Shown piece after piece: positions 19,188-28,754 of a DNA stretch of 64,000 nucleotides. The DNA is from Jiangella aurantiaca. Lineage in GTDB: Bacteria > Actinomycetota > Actinomycetes > Jiangellales > Jiangellaceae. How positions within the stretch are numbered: the first letter of the stretch is position 1; every line of letters starts with the position of its first letter. The translations under genes and the position numbers were made by a program. The DNA lies in contig NZ_SMLB01000021.1 of NCBI RefSeq assembly GCF_004349105.1, forward strand, positions 1 to 64,000. Direction: 5' to 3'. A model generated the notes under the pieces. It did no database searches. It saw nothing but the letters and a program-made list of their open reading frames with translations, and was not told where the DNA came from.

Positions 19188-21878
19188 TCACGACCGTCCT
19201 TCCGCGCACTGCCCGCGCACCGGCCCGGTGACCTCGTTCGGCTCGTCCTGCACCGGCGCCGGATCGTTGCCGGCGCAGGACAGCCCGCCGACGACTCGGT
19301 TCCCGGCGAACCGGACGCCGCCGGTGTTGCCGGCCAGCGAGACAGAGCCGCTCAGCACGGACCCGGTGATCGACACCGCGCCGGTGCTGCCGGTCACCGT
19401 CACCGGTCCGGACACCGTCGCGCCCGTCAGCACCACGCCGCCGGCGCGGTCGGTCCGGAGCGGCCCGGACACAGTCGAGCCGGCGACGACCAGCATGGCG
19501 CCCGGGCTCACCTGGATCGACCCGGACACCGTGGCGTCGTCCACGCAGGTGATGCCGGACGTGACGCTGAGCGGGCCGGTGTACGGGCCGTCGACGGTGA
19601 CATCGCAGACCGGCGCGGCCGCCTGGAACGACGTCCACAGCGCGCCCCGCGTCGAGAGCCGGCGGCCCTCGACGGTCAGCTCGCCACTGCGGTCCAGCGG
19701 GACCGTGAAGGTCAGGCGCGCCGTGCCCGTGGCGTCGGCCCGCACCGTGCCGAGCATCCGGGCGTTCGGCCGCAGCCACACCTCCAGCTGCTCACCCGGC
19801 CCGAGGCCGGTGAACGTGACCGTCTGCGGCCGGCCGGCCGGGACGGCGTCCGCCGCCACGCTCGCGGCCGCCGCCGGCCGGGCGCTCGGCGTGTACTCCC
19901 AGTACTTCAGGTCCCGAGCGATGAACACGTTGCCGTTGTTGTGCAGGAACCCGTAGGAGGCCGGCTGGAACACCCGGGCGCGGTCCAGCGTCACCGGGTC
20001 GATCGTGAACATCTTCGCCTGCGACACCACATAGATCTTGTCGACGTACGGGTCGTACCAGAGCCGCGAGCCGACGTGCGCGTACGCGACGGTGTCCCAC
20101 GGGTACGGCTCGTAGTTGCGCCGCGCCTCCACCTCCCGCGTCTCCACGTCCATGCGGAACACCGACACCGTCGTGTGGCTCCAGAGCTTGCCGTTCTCGT
20201 CGAACGCGATCTCGCCGATGGCGCCCTCGCCGGGAATCGGCGCGACCTCCCAGAGCTTGCGCCGCTGCTCGATGTCGTACGCGAAGACCACGGCATCGGT
20301 CTGGGTGGGCCGCGGCCCGCCGACGCCGCCGAAGACCGACGTGGCGCCGTACAGGATGCCGTCGCGGTAGGTCAGCGCGACCACGCTCTGCCCGGGCACG
20401 ACGTCCTCGAACCAGGATTCGCCGGTCCGCGTGTTCAGTAGCGTCAGCCCGCCGCCGGGCGAGCCGTTCTTCGCCACCGTGCCGACGGCGAGGTGGTCGC
20501 CGGCCGAGGCCAGCGCGAACGGGCGGGACTGGCCGTGGTGCTCGTACAGCCGCAACACCGGTTTCGGGTTGACGCCCGGCTCGGCCGGCTGGTCCGGGTC
20601 GTAGCGGAGGATCTCGCCCCAGGGGTAGGTCCCGACGTAGAGCGCGCCGTCGTGGGTGACCATGCCCTCGGCCTGGCTGATCTCCGCGGCGAACTGCGCC
20701 TTCGCGCCGGTCTCCGGGTCGTAGCTGGCCATTCCCCCGGCCAGGAAGGTGCCCACATAGAGCAGGCCGTCCGGGCCCTCGGCGATGGAGCGGACCGGGC
20801 CCGGCGCCGCGACGGCGTCCGCGGTGCGCAGCTCAGACCGGCCCGTCGCCGGCGAGTAGACGAAGTAGCGGCCGACGTGGTTCAGGCCGACGAGGGTGTC
20901 TCCAGGCCACTCCGCGTCGCCGAGGTCCAGGAAGTCGAAGCCGCGGACGTCGCCGACGCCGGTCAGCGAGGTGGCCGCATAGGTTCGGTCGACCAGGTCG
21001 TAGCTGTGCAGCGTCTGGTCGCGGACGAAGTAGACGGTGCGCCCATCCGCCGCCACCGGGGACACGTTCAGCCCGTGGGCGTCCGGAATCTCCTGGACCC
21101 AGGCTCCGGCGTCCAGGTCGTAGACGTGCAGCGGCGCGGGCGAGCCGGACAGGCTGAACCGGGCGAACAGCAGCCTGCCGCGGACGTCCAGGTCGTAGAC
21201 CCCGGCCGCCGGGTCGGCGCCCGGCGGCAGCCCCAGGTCGCGCCGCTCCCCCGTCACCGGGTCGATCTCGACGACGCTTGTCGTGGCATGCGTGCCGGCG
21301 TACACCTTGCCGCCGCCCGCGGCGATGCCGCGCACGATCAGCGGGTCGGCGTCCGGCGCGAGCGAGCCGAGGTTCGTCGTCGTGCCGGTGGCCGGGTCGT
21401 ACCGGAACACGTTCGCCCGGGACTGGCCGGTGCCGCCGTAGACGACGCCGTTCTCGTCGTGCGTGACAGACCAGACGAACGTCTCGCCCGGCACCGCCAC
21501 GCCGAGGTCCTCGACGGCCGCGGCGCCCGGCCGGTACCGGTAGACCCGACCCTCGCCGTAGGTCCCGACGTAGACGTCGCCGTTCGGCGTGACGTCGACG
21601 GCCCACGAGCCGGACGACCCTGGCAGCGGGAACTCGTGCACCCGGCTGCCGTCGCGGGCGTCGACGACGCTGAACACCGCCGGGCTGCCCGACGACACCA
21701 GGTACAGCCACGGCTCGCCATCGGGGCCGGTGCCGACGGCGGAGCCGGGCGCGGTGACGGCGTCCAGCGGCATCCCGCCGATGTCCTTGAACACTGGATA
21801 GTCGGCGGCCTGCGCGGCGGCCGTCAGCGTGGTCGCCGCGACCAGCACGGCGGTCAACCAGGTGATCAGGCGTCGCAT
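19188..21878 (-). CDS. Secreted beta-propeller protein A with Cys-capped C-terminal repeat domain
   Basis: An 896-residue exported protein. A signal peptide (RRLITWLTAVLVAATTLTAAAQA) leads into a propeller of many roughly 50-residue blades with the recurring pattern DGxVYxGTxxxGxxxxYxPxTG (for example VYVGTYGEGRVYRYRPG and VYGGTGQSRANVFRYDPATG). An immunoglobulin-like segment follows (AAASVAADAVPAGRPQ), then a domain of short GPVTVTG/GSVSLAG repeats bounded by cysteines and ending NEVTGPVRGQC. There is no sortase motif. The ATG at 21878 sits 4 bases after GGAGG and overlaps the stop of protein B. Catalytic activity, if any, is unknown; several polysaccharide lyase families are propellers. Confidence 0.82.
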   Translation of the reverse strand: MRRLITWLTAVLVAATTLTAAAQAADYPVFKDIGGMPLDAVTAPGSAVGTGPDGEPWLYLVSSGSPAVFSVVDARDGSRVHEFPLPGSSGSWAVDVTPNGDVYVGTYGEGRVYRYRPGAAAVEDLGVAVPGETFVWSVTHDENGVVYGGTGQSRANVFRYDPATGTTTNLGSLAPDADPLIVRGIAAGGGKVYAGTHATTSVVEIDPVTGERRDLGLPPGADPAAGVYDLDVRGRLLFARFSLSGSPAPLHVYDLDAGAWVQEIPDAHGLNVSPVAADGRTVYFVRDQTLHSYDLVDRTYAATSLTGVGDVRGFDFLDLGDAEWPGDTLVGLNHVGRYFVYSPATGRSELRTADAVAAPGPVRSIAEGPDGLLYVGTFLAGGMASYDPETGAKAQFAAEISQAEGMVTHDGALYVGTYPWGEILRYDPDQPAEPGVNPKPVLRLYEHHGQSRPFALASAGDHLAVGTVAKNGSPGGGLTLLNTRTGESWFEDVVPGQSVVALTYRDGILYGATSVFGGVGGPRPTQTDAVVFAYDIEQRRKLWEVAPIPGEGAIGEIAFDENGKLWSHTTVSVFRMDVETREVEARRNYEPYPWDTVAYAHVGSRLWYDPYVDKIYVVSQAKMFTIDPVTLDRARVFQPASYGFLHNNGNVFIARDLKYWEYTPSARPAAAASVAADAVPAGRPQTVTFTGLGPGEQLEVWLRPNARMLGTVRADATGTARLTFTVPLDRSGELTVEGRRLSTRGALWTSFQAAAPVCDVTVDGPYTGPLSVTSGITCVDDATVSGSIQVSPGAMLVVAGSTVSGPLRTDRAGGVVLTGATVSGPVTVTGSTGAVSITGSVLSGSVSLAGNTGGVRFAGNRVVGGLSCAGNDPAPVQDEPNEVTGPVRGQCAEGRS

Positions 21879-24325
21879 CATGCCTCCCTGCACTGCCCGG
21901 TCACCGGGCCGTCGACGTCGACGTTCTCGAGTACCGGCGGCGGCTCGTTGCCGGTGCAGCTCAGCGGTCCGGTCACGGTGAGGCCGGACACCGTCGTGCC
22001 GCCGGAGTTGGACAGCAGCTCCACCGGGCCGTCCACCGTCGTGCCGTCGATCCACACTCCGCCGACGGCGCCGGTCACCGACACGGGGCCGGTCACCGTC
22101 ACGCTGTCGAGCTGGACGCCGCCGGCGCCGATCGCGCGGACCGGGCCGCGCACCGCCGAGTCCTCCGCCACCAGCACCGCGCCGGGGCTGACCTGGACCG
22201 GGCCGTCGACGCTGGCGCCGTCGAGGCAGGTGGTCCCGGCCGTGGCCCTCAGCGGGCCGGCATGCGGGCCGGACACCGTCACGTCGCAGACCGGCTGCGG
22301 CCGCAGCGAGAAGTTCCACCGGTAAAGCGCCGCGCCGCGGGCGTAGTAGAGGTCGCCCTTCTCGTCCAGCGCCAGCGAGGCCACGCCGGACGACGCCAGC
22401 CGCGTCGCCGCCCAGCTCTGGGGGTCCACCCGCCACAGGCTGCCGGAGCTGGTGACGTAGAGGTAGCCGTCGCCGCGGAACACCAGGTGGCGGTCGTGCC
22501 CGTACATGTTCGCCGTACGCGGGAAGAGTTGCTCGGCGCGGGTCACGGAACGCGTCGCCGGGTCGTAGGTGAACAGCGTCCCGTCGGAGACGCCCCACAG
22601 CGTGCCGTCGGCGTCGAACGTCAGCCCGTTCACCGCGCGTCCGCCCGGCACGGGCACCAGCCGGTGCAGCACCGTGCCGGTGTCCGGGTCGGCGACGAAC
22701 AGCTCCGCCTCAGTGGCCACGGGGTCGATGCCGTAGCCGCCGTTGATCGACGTGCCGCCGTAGAGCAGGCCGTCCCGCTCGGCCAGCGACACCACACTCT
22801 GGTCCGGCACGACGTTGCGATGCGTCACCACCTCGCCGGTCGCCGGGTCCCACAGGCTGAGCGCGCCGCCGAGGCGTCCCGACTTCGGCACGCTACCCAC
22901 TGCCATGAGGTCACCCACCTGGGCGAACGCCTGCGGGCGGTCCTGCTCGCCGGCGATCGTGGCGGGTGGACCGGGGTTGGTGCCCATGCTCCACGGCCGC
23001 GTCGTGTCGAAGTCCAGCAGCCCTGCGTTCGGGTACCGCCCGAACACCAGGTGCTCGCCGTACGTTCCGAACCCCTCGACCTGACCGGCGCCGGCCAGCA
23101 GCGTCGTCGAGTCGTCGGCCGGATCGAACCGCGCCATGCCCGGCGGGGAGAGGAACGCACCCACGTACACGGCGCCGTCAGGCCCGGAGCCCAGCGCGGT
23201 GATGCTGTTCGGGGCACCCTGCAGGTCGCCCTCGCCGATGTAGAGCGTCTTCTTCGTCGTCGGATTCCAGACGTAGATGCGCCCGTAGTAGTACGTCATC
23301 GCCAGCGACAGACCCGGGAAGTCCGGGTGGTCCAGATCGATCCACGCCCAGGTGCCGGGGAACGCGTTGGGTCCCCAGCCGATCGGCGCGTACGTATGGG
23401 TGTCGAGGTCGTAGGCGACGACCCCCTGCGCGGAGATGCGGAAGTAGACGTACTTGCCGGCCGGATCCGGTGGCGAGATGGCCCGTCCGGAGATGCCCGG
23501 GACGATGTTCACGAACTCGCCGCTGCTTGTGTCGTAGACCAGCAGGTCGTTCGACGGCTGCACGCGCAGCAGCAGGTAGTCGCGGGCCAGCGTCATGTCA
23601 TAGACCACCTCGTGCGTCTCGTACTGCGCCGGCAGCGCCACCTGGTGGAACTGGCCGGTCCCGCGGTCGAAGCGAGTCAGCCGGGCTCGCGGCTGGGTAC
23701 CGACCCAGACGCTCTCGTCGTCTGCCTCGAGGGCTCGTGCGTAGGTCTCGCCCGGGACCGCCTGGCCGTGGTCGGCGAACTCACCGGTGGCGGGGTCGTA
23801 CGAGAACAGAAGGCCGCCGGGGTACGTCCCGCCGTAGACGACGCCGTCCGGAGCCGCGTCGAGCCGCCAGATCCCCTCACCGGGGAACGGCACGCCCAGC
23901 GCGGTGACGGCGTCGTCGCCCGGAGTCCACGAGTACATCTCCCCCGACGTCATGGCGAAGTACACCGTGCCGTTCGCGGTGTTGAACGTGCTCGCCCAGC
24001 TGTGCGCGCCGGCCGGCAGCCGTTCGCCGAACACCACCTCGCCGCTGCGGAGGTCGGTCACCTGGAACATGCCGGGCGTCACGTCGTTGCCCGCGGTCAC
24101 CCAGTACGCCTGCGGCCGCCCCTCGGCGTCGACGCCCTGGGACTGGTCCTGCGACAGTACGCGGCTCTCGATCGGATATCCGAGGGACTCCTCGGCTCCG
24201 ACGATCGGCGCGGACGCCGCCGGCCGCGGCTGCGGGTCGGTCACCGCGTCCGCCATCGGCGCCGTCAGCGACAGCACGAGTGCGGCGGCCACTGCCGCCA
24301 GCGACGATCGGTGCAGCCTCGTCAA
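21878..24325 (-). CDS. Secreted beta-propeller protein B with Cys-capped C-terminal repeat domain
   Basis: An 815-residue exported paralog of protein A. Blades include VYFAMTSGEMYSWTPGDD, VVYGGTYPGGLLFSYDPATG and VWVGTQPRARLTRFDRGTG. The C-terminal domain has the same four-cysteine plan (CDVTVSGPHAGPL, TTCLDGASVDGPV, LSCTGNEPPP, VTGQC). I start it at the TTG at 24325: GAGGAG lies six bases upstream and the product begins with a normal signal peptide. An in-frame ATG at 24349 would lie next to the operator with no ribosome-binding site and would add charged residues before the signal. First gene of a unit with protein A and an aldolase. Confidence 0.8.
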   Translation of the reverse strand: MTRLHRSSLAAVAAALVLSLTAPMADAVTDPQPRPAASAPIVGAEESLGYPIESRVLSQDQSQGVDAEGRPQAYWVTAGNDVTPGMFQVTDLRSGEVVFGERLPAGAHSWASTFNTANGTVYFAMTSGEMYSWTPGDDAVTALGVPFPGEGIWRLDAAPDGVVYGGTYPGGLLFSYDPATGEFADHGQAVPGETYARALEADDESVWVGTQPRARLTRFDRGTGQFHQVALPAQYETHEVVYDMTLARDYLLLRVQPSNDLLVYDTSSGEFVNIVPGISGRAISPPDPAGKYVYFRISAQGVVAYDLDTHTYAPIGWGPNAFPGTWAWIDLDHPDFPGLSLAMTYYYGRIYVWNPTTKKTLYIGEGDLQGAPNSITALGSGPDGAVYVGAFLSPPGMARFDPADDSTTLLAGAGQVEGFGTYGEHLVFGRYPNAGLLDFDTTRPWSMGTNPGPPATIAGEQDRPQAFAQVGDLMAVGSVPKSGRLGGALSLWDPATGEVVTHRNVVPDQSVVSLAERDGLLYGGTSINGGYGIDPVATEAELFVADPDTGTVLHRLVPVPGGRAVNGLTFDADGTLWGVSDGTLFTYDPATRSVTRAEQLFPRTANMYGHDRHLVFRGDGYLYVTSSGSLWRVDPQSWAATRLASSGVASLALDEKGDLYYARGAALYRWNFSLRPQPVCDVTVSGPHAGPLRATAGTTCLDGASVDGPVQVSPGAVLVAEDSAVRGPVRAIGAGGVQLDSVTVTGPVSVTGAVGGVWIDGTTVDGPVELLSNSGGTTVSGLTVTGPLSCTGNEPPPVLENVDVDGPVTGQCREA

Positions 24326-24347
24326 GGCATCCTCCTCGCGATCGTTC

Positions 24348-24367
24348 ATTTCGGCCTAGCCCGTTAG
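24348..24367. promoter_or_regulatory. Shared operator, site 1 (upstream of propeller B unit)
   Basis: ATTTCGGCCTAGCCCGTTAG, one of seven matches to the 20-bp palindrome. It ends 22 bp before the start of the minus-strand unit, so it should overlap the promoter or the transcription start. Confidence 0.8.
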
Positions 24368-24414
24368 GCGGTCATCCTGGCAGTGCCGCGCACGGGAGGG
24401 CAAGACCTCCTGCA

Positions 24415-24434
24415 ATTTCGGCCTTGCCCGATAT
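24415..24434. promoter_or_regulatory. Shared operator, site 2 (upstream of propeller C unit)
   Basis: ATTTCGGCCTTGCCCGATAT. It is 59 bp before the plus-strand ATG at 24494 and 47 bp from site 1, giving each of the two divergent units its own copy. Confidence 0.82.
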
Positions 24435-24493
24435 CCGCCCGATCGGTAGCCTCCGGGGCAGACTCCCTATCCGCCGTCTCGGAGGTCCCCGCG

Positions 24494-26884
24494 ATGAGAG
24501 CGTTGCTGTCCGGATCGGCCGTCCTCGTGCTCGCCCTCGCCACCGCGGCTGCCGCGCCGCCCGCCGGTGCGTCCGGTGACGCCACAGACGCGCCGCCGCC
24601 GGGAGAGGTCACCTCGCTCGGCACACCGTTGCAGGACGTGCTGCTGATCGGCGGCACGCTGGCTCCAGGCCCGGACGGCACGCCGGTGCTGTGGGGCGCG
24701 TCATCCGGCGCGCCGGCGCACCTCAACGCCGTCGACCCCGCGACCGGAGAGGCGGTGGCCCGGTTCGACCTGCCCGGCGCGGGCGGGTCCTGGGCGGTCG
24801 ACGCCGGGCAGGACGGCTCCGTGTACGTGGGCACCTACGGCGCGCCGGGCCTCTACCGCTGGACCGCGGCGGGCGGCGTCGAGGCGCTCGGCAACCCGAT
24901 CGCCGGCGAGACCTTCGTCTGGGACGTGTCGGTCGCCGACGACGGCCAGGTCTACGGCGGCACGTCGCCCGGCGGGAAGCTGTTCGGCTTCGATCCGGCG
25001 ACCGGCGCGTTCCGCGACTTCGGCCGGCTCTCCCCCATCCACGCCTACGTGCGCAGCGTCGCGGTGCACGGCGACACGATCTTCGCCGGCACCGAGAACC
25101 CGGCCGCGGTGTTCGCCGTCGACCGCGTGACCGGCGCCAGCACCGCGCTGCCGCTGCCCGACGGCCTGAACGTCTCGACCGCCTGGGCGTACGACGTCGA
25201 CGTCGTCGGCGACTACCTGTACGTCCGCTTCGGGACCGCGTCGCCGAGCCCGCTCTACGTCTGGGACATCGCCGCCGGTCAGTGGGTCGACCACATCGAC
25301 ACCGCGCACGGACTGGAGCCGTCGCCGCCTGACGAGGAGGGCCGCGTCTACCTGATCGTGGCCGGCGAGCTGGTCCGCTACGACCCGCGTGACGGCAGCA
25401 TGGTGGGCACCGACATGCCGTTCACCGGCCGGGTGGCCAACACCCGCGGCATCGGCTGGGCCGAGCTGGGGCTGCCGGACTACCCCGGACGCAGCATCGT
25501 CGGCCTGCTCTGGCGGGGGATGATGTTCCGCTACAACCCGACCACCGGAGCGCGCTCGTTCGTCCAGACCACCATCGAGGGCGAGCCGATCGACATCACC
25601 GCTCTCAGCGAGGGCCCCGACGGGCGCGTGTACGCCGGCGGGTTCCTCAACGGCGGCTTCGCGGCGGTCGATCCTTCGACGGGCGTGCGCGAGGAGTTCC
25701 ACACCTTCTCGCAGAGCGAGGCGATGACCCAGCACGCCGGGCGGCTGTACGTCGGCGCCTACCCGGACGCGCGGGTGTACTCCTACGATCCGGCGCTGCC
25801 GTGGCACAGCCCGGAGTACTCGCCCTCGCCGGAGCCTGGCGCCGTCGACAACCCGCGGCGGCTGTTCGACTTCAAGGCCGACCGGCAGATCCGGCCCCGG
25901 GCGCTGGCGTCGGCCGGCGACCACCTCGCCGTCGGCACCATGCCCGACCTCGGCGAGCTGGGCGGCGTGTTCGCGCTGTACGACGCGGCCGGCGGCCAGC
26001 TGGTGCATGCGGAGCGGGACCTGATCGACGACGAGAGCATCATCGCGCTCGCCTACCGCGACGGCGTCGTCTACGGCGCGACCAGCATCTACGGCGGACA
26101 GAGCGCCACGCCGCCGACCCAGCCGGAGGCGACCGTCTTCGCCTGGTCGGTGGCCGAGCGGCGGCTGCTCTGGGAGCTGCACCCGGTGCCCGGCAAGCCG
26201 TCCATCCCGGCGCTGGCATTCGACGACGCCGGCCGGCTGTGGGGCCTCTCGGGGACCGATCTGTTCGCCGTCGACCTCAGCGCCGCGAGCGTGGTGGAGC
26301 GGGTGAGCCTGGGGTCGAGCGGCAGCAGCTCCGGCGACCTCGTGTTCAGCGCCGTCGACGGCCTGCTCTACGCGTCGCCCGCCGGTGCCCGCCTGGTCCG
26401 GGTGGATCCGTCGACCCTGGCCGTCGAGCAGCTGTGGACCGGGTCGGCGTCCCACCTCGCCGCGCACAGCGACGGCGACGTGTACGTCGCGTCCGGCGAC
26501 GAGCTGCTGCGGTTCACGCCACGCTGCACGACGACGATCACAGGCACGCACCGCGGCGACCTGACGGCGTCGACCGGCACGCTGTGCCTCGACGGCGCGA
26601 CGGTGCTCGGCTCGGTCACCGTCACCGATGGCGCCGGCCTGCGCGTCGGCGGCGGCTCGGTCTTCGGGTCGGTGACGGCCGACGGCGCGTCGCCGGTGGT
26701 GATCGACGGCGTGACGGTGCGCGGGGCGGTGACGCTGGTGAACGGCCCGGCGCCGGCCGCGGTCGTGTCCGGTTCGACGATCTTCGGCTCGCTCGACTGC
26801 TCGGGCAATGCCGAGCCGCCGACCGACGACGGCGTCCCGAACCGGGTTCGCGGCGCGCGGACGGGGCAGTGTGCGACGCTGTGA
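24494..26884 (+). CDS. Secreted beta-propeller protein C with Cys-capped C-terminal repeat domain
   Basis: A 796-residue exported paralog of proteins A and B. The ATG at 24494 has GGAGG eight bases upstream and starts a clear signal peptide (LLSGSAVLVLALATAAAAPPAGA). Blades include VYVGTYGAPGLYRWTAAGG, VYGGTSPGGKLFGFDPATG and VYAGGFLNGGFAAVDPSTG. The C-terminal repeat domain runs from CTTTITGTHRGDL through TLCLDGATVLGSV and LDCSGNAEPP to ARTGQC. It is divergent from the A/B unit, and each direction has its own operator. The next gene, an epimerase-like gene, follows after 38 bp. Confidence 0.82.
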   Translation: MRALLSGSAVLVLALATAAAAPPAGASGDATDAPPPGEVTSLGTPLQDVLLIGGTLAPGPDGTPVLWGASSGAPAHLNAVDPATGEAVARFDLPGAGGSWAVDAGQDGSVYVGTYGAPGLYRWTAAGGVEALGNPIAGETFVWDVSVADDGQVYGGTSPGGKLFGFDPATGAFRDFGRLSPIHAYVRSVAVHGDTIFAGTENPAAVFAVDRVTGASTALPLPDGLNVSTAWAYDVDVVGDYLYVRFGTASPSPLYVWDIAAGQWVDHIDTAHGLEPSPPDEEGRVYLIVAGELVRYDPRDGSMVGTDMPFTGRVANTRGIGWAELGLPDYPGRSIVGLLWRGMMFRYNPTTGARSFVQTTIEGEPIDITALSEGPDGRVYAGGFLNGGFAAVDPSTGVREEFHTFSQSEAMTQHAGRLYVGAYPDARVYSYDPALPWHSPEYSPSPEPGAVDNPRRLFDFKADRQIRPRALASAGDHLAVGTMPDLGELGGVFALYDAAGGQLVHAERDLIDDESIIALAYRDGVVYGATSIYGGQSATPPTQPEATVFAWSVAERRLLWELHPVPGKPSIPALAFDDAGRLWGLSGTDLFAVDLSAASVVERVSLGSSGSSSGDLVFSAVDGLLYASPAGARLVRVDPSTLAVEQLWTGSASHLAAHSDGDVYVASGDELLRFTPRCTTTITGTHRGDLTASTGTLCLDGATVLGSVTVTDGAGLRVGGGSVFGSVTADGASPVVIDGVTVRGAVTLVNGPAPAAVVSGSTIFGSLDCSGNAEPPTDDGVPNRVRGARTGQCATL

Positions 26885-26922
26885 CCCCTGACTGGGCCTG
26901 AAGCGGCGGAAGGAGCGGCGGC

Positions 26923-27675
26923 ATGCGCGTCCTGGTCATCGGCGGTGCCGGCATGGTCGGCAGCAACGTGGTCCCGCACCTGGCGGAGCGGCACACCGTC
27001 CGGGTGCTCGACCCGCGGCCGGTCGACGTCGATGGCGTGGAATCCGTGCTGGGTGACGCCCGCTCCCCTGACGACGTCAAGGCGGCGCTGGACGGCGTCG
27101 ACGGCGTCGTGCACATGGCCGCCGCCGTCCCGCGCGTCCTCGGCTACGACCCGGTCGCGAACGGGCTGGCGTTCGAGGTGAACGTGGGCTCGCTGCATCT
27201 GGCGATGTCGCTGGCGGCGGCCGCGGGGGCGCGGGCGTTCGTGCACATCAGCACCATGTCGGTGTTCGAGGCGTACGCGACGCGGCCGGTCGACCCCACG
27301 GCCGCGCCGGACGCCATCGCTCCGTACGGGCTGACCAAGCGGCTCGGCGAGCAGGTCGTGGCGGCGCTGTCCCCGGCGCTGGAGCTGCCGGCCTGCTCGC
27401 TTCGGCTGATCTTCCCGACGCCCGACGCCGACTGGCCGCAGTGGCGTTCGCCCGAGGGCCTGCCGCCGCGCTCGATGCGGATGCGCGACGGCAGCGGCGC
27501 CCCGATCCCGGCACTGGCCGCGGCGGACCTCGCGGCCGCGATCGACCGGGCGCTGGAGTGGGCCGGGCCGTACCGGCCGTTCACGGTGACCGCCGACATC
27601 GCCGGCGTCTCCGTCGTGCCCGACGACACCCGCGCCGTGTTGGAGTGGGAGCCGGCTCGGATCCTGGCTGACTGA
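26923..27675 (+). CDS. NAD-dependent epimerase/dehydratase, uronate-dehydrogenase-like size
   Basis: A 250-residue extended short-chain dehydrogenase. The NAD motif is VIGGAGMVGSNVV (GxxGxxG), the catalytic pair is in APYGLTKRLGEQ (YxxxK), and the Ser/Thr position is in HISTMSV. The short length and DP-rich cofactor loop (VLDPRPVD) resemble uronate dehydrogenases and small sugar epimerases. It is encoded right after propeller C in the same operator-controlled unit, so a role on a sugar released from the glycan is plausible. The substrate is not readable. Confidence 0.82.
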   Translation: MRVLVIGGAGMVGSNVVPHLAERHTVRVLDPRPVDVDGVESVLGDARSPDDVKAALDGVDGVVHMAAAVPRVLGYDPVANGLAFEVNVGSLHLAMSLAAAAGARAFVHISTMSVFEAYATRPVDPTAAPDAIAPYGLTKRLGEQVVAALSPALELPACSLRLIFPTPDADWPQWRSPEGLPPRSMRMRDGSGAPIPALAAADLAAAIDRALEWAGPYRPFTVTADIAGVSVVPDDTRAVLEWEPARILAD

Positions 27676-27680
27676 CTCTT

Positions 27681-27732
27681 GTGATCATCAACCTTCTGTG
27701 TCGCGATAGCACCACAGGAGGTTGATGATCAC
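27681..27732. repeat. TGATCATCAACC hairpin, family B copy 1
   Basis: The arms GTGATCATCAACCTtCTGTG (27681-27700) and 27713-27732 pair with one mismatch around a 12-base loop. It starts 6 bp after the epimerase stop, so it could terminate that transcript, but the same TGATCATCAACC arms recur at 63383-63445 and the arm sequence reads as part of a repeat family. Confidence 0.8.
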
Positions 27733-27883
27733 GGCGATCCACAGGTTGCGGTGCGACGGTGTGAGTTGCTGTCGTCGGGTGGGCCCCACGATCATTCCGG
27801 CGTCGGGCCAGGCGTGTACTCGCTTCCCCGGGAATGCATGCCATCTGGTGAAGCGGTAGGACCCCCGAGGACGGCTGGGCGGC

Positions 27884-27977
27884 ATCGTGACCCGTGCGGG
27901 CGACACATCACTCACGTGAGGACCGTAGCGGAGACGCGATCGCACTGTATGCGGTCCTCAGGCGAGTGAGGTGTCCG
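27884..27977. repeat. About 95-bp terminal-inverted-repeat element, family C copy 1
   Basis: The ends 27902-27928 and 27949-27975 are imperfect inverted repeats (ACACaTCACTCaCgTGAGGACCG against its partner). The whole element, plus the GCCGCC-proximal flank, matches the opposite strand of 34243-34334. No gene lies in 27676-28019; besides this element and repeat B I see only a hairpin terminator. Confidence 0.75.
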
Positions 27978-27980
27978 TGT

Positions 27981-28008
27981 GCTCGGTGACGACAACGCGT
28001 CACCGAGC
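27981..28008 (-). terminator. Hairpin terminator of the DegT/amidohydrolase operon
   Basis: GCTCGGTGACG and CGTCACCGAGC form a perfect 11-bp stem with a 6-base loop, 11 bp after the stop of the minus-strand amidohydrolase gene. No U-tract follows, which is common in GC-rich actinobacteria. Confidence 0.65.
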
Positions 28009-28019
28009 TGGACCGGTGA

Positions 28020-28754
28020 TCATGCTGGGGTGGGCAGGCGGAAGACGTCGACGGCGTTGCGCCACATGACCAGCTCCTTCTCCGCCGCACTGAGCTCGGC
28101 GGCCCGGATCGCGCCCAGCGTGACCGCCGGGTGGATGAGGGTGGCGTCGCTGCCGAACATCAGCCGCTCCGGCCCGATCCGGTCCAGCACCCAGCGGATC
28201 CGGCCGGGCGCCGGCGTGGACCAGCACGGCTCGAACCAGAGCCGGTCGGTTCGCTCGGCCGCCGACGGCACCAGCGGCCAGGACGGGCCGCCGAGGTGCG
28301 CGGCGACCACGCGCGTACCGTCGACCTGAGCGACGACGTCGGCCAGGCCGACGATCTCCTCACCCCAGGTGTGCACCAGCACCGGCAGATCATGCGCGGC
28401 CAGCAACGCAAGCGCTTCGGCCATCGCCGCCGACCCGCCGGGCGAGCCCGCATAGTGCGTATGGATCTTCGCGCCCACGAACAGCCCGGTCGGCAGCAGC
28501 TCCGACAGCTGCGACTCGGCCAGGGACAACTCCCGCGGGTCGACGACCAGCAAGCCGCGCAGCCGCGGCTGCGCCCGCAGGACCGGCAGCAGCGCCGGGT
28601 TCCCACTCAGCGGGTCGTAGACCACGGCCTCGACGGCGGACACGAGCTGCACGTCGATCCCGCACTCGTCCATCACCCGCAGGTTGGCCGCCGCGTCGGC
28701 GACGTCGGTGCTGAAGAACCACGGGCCCCAGTGGCCGTGCACGTCGACGATCAC
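28020..28754 (-). CDS. Amidohydrolase_2-type metal-dependent hydrolase, canonical, operon 1
   Basis: A 244-residue TIM-barrel hydrolase of the ACMSD/amidohydrolase_2 type. Metal-binding positions are intact: DVHGHWG (HxH, His6 and His8), VLVHTWGE, VVAAHLGG and MFGSDATL with the catalytic aspartate. Members hydrolyse lactones and amides or decarboxylate. The GTG at 28754 overlaps the stop of a paralog that has lost these residues, so the two may form a heteromer. They lie in one operon behind a DegT-family gene, under the shared operator. Confidence 0.82.
   Translation of the reverse strand: MIVDVHGHWGPWFFSTDVADAAANLRVMDECGIDVQLVSAVEAVVYDPLSGNPALLPVLRAQPRLRGLLVVDPRELSLAESQLSELLPTGLFVGAKIHTHYAGSPGGSAAMAEALALLAAHDLPVLVHTWGEEIVGLADVVAQVDGTRVVAAHLGGPSWPLVPSAAERTDRLWFEPCWSTPAPGRIRWVLDRIGPERLMFGSDATLIHPAVTLGAIRAAELSAAEKELVMWRNAVDVFRLPTPA

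Noticed and set aside
27688-27945. Minus-strand 85-codon frame in the 27.7-28.0 kb gap
   Set aside because: It crosses repeat B and repeat C, has no ribosome-binding site and matches nothing I recognise; the shared bits with 34.3 kb are explained by the repeat, not by coding.
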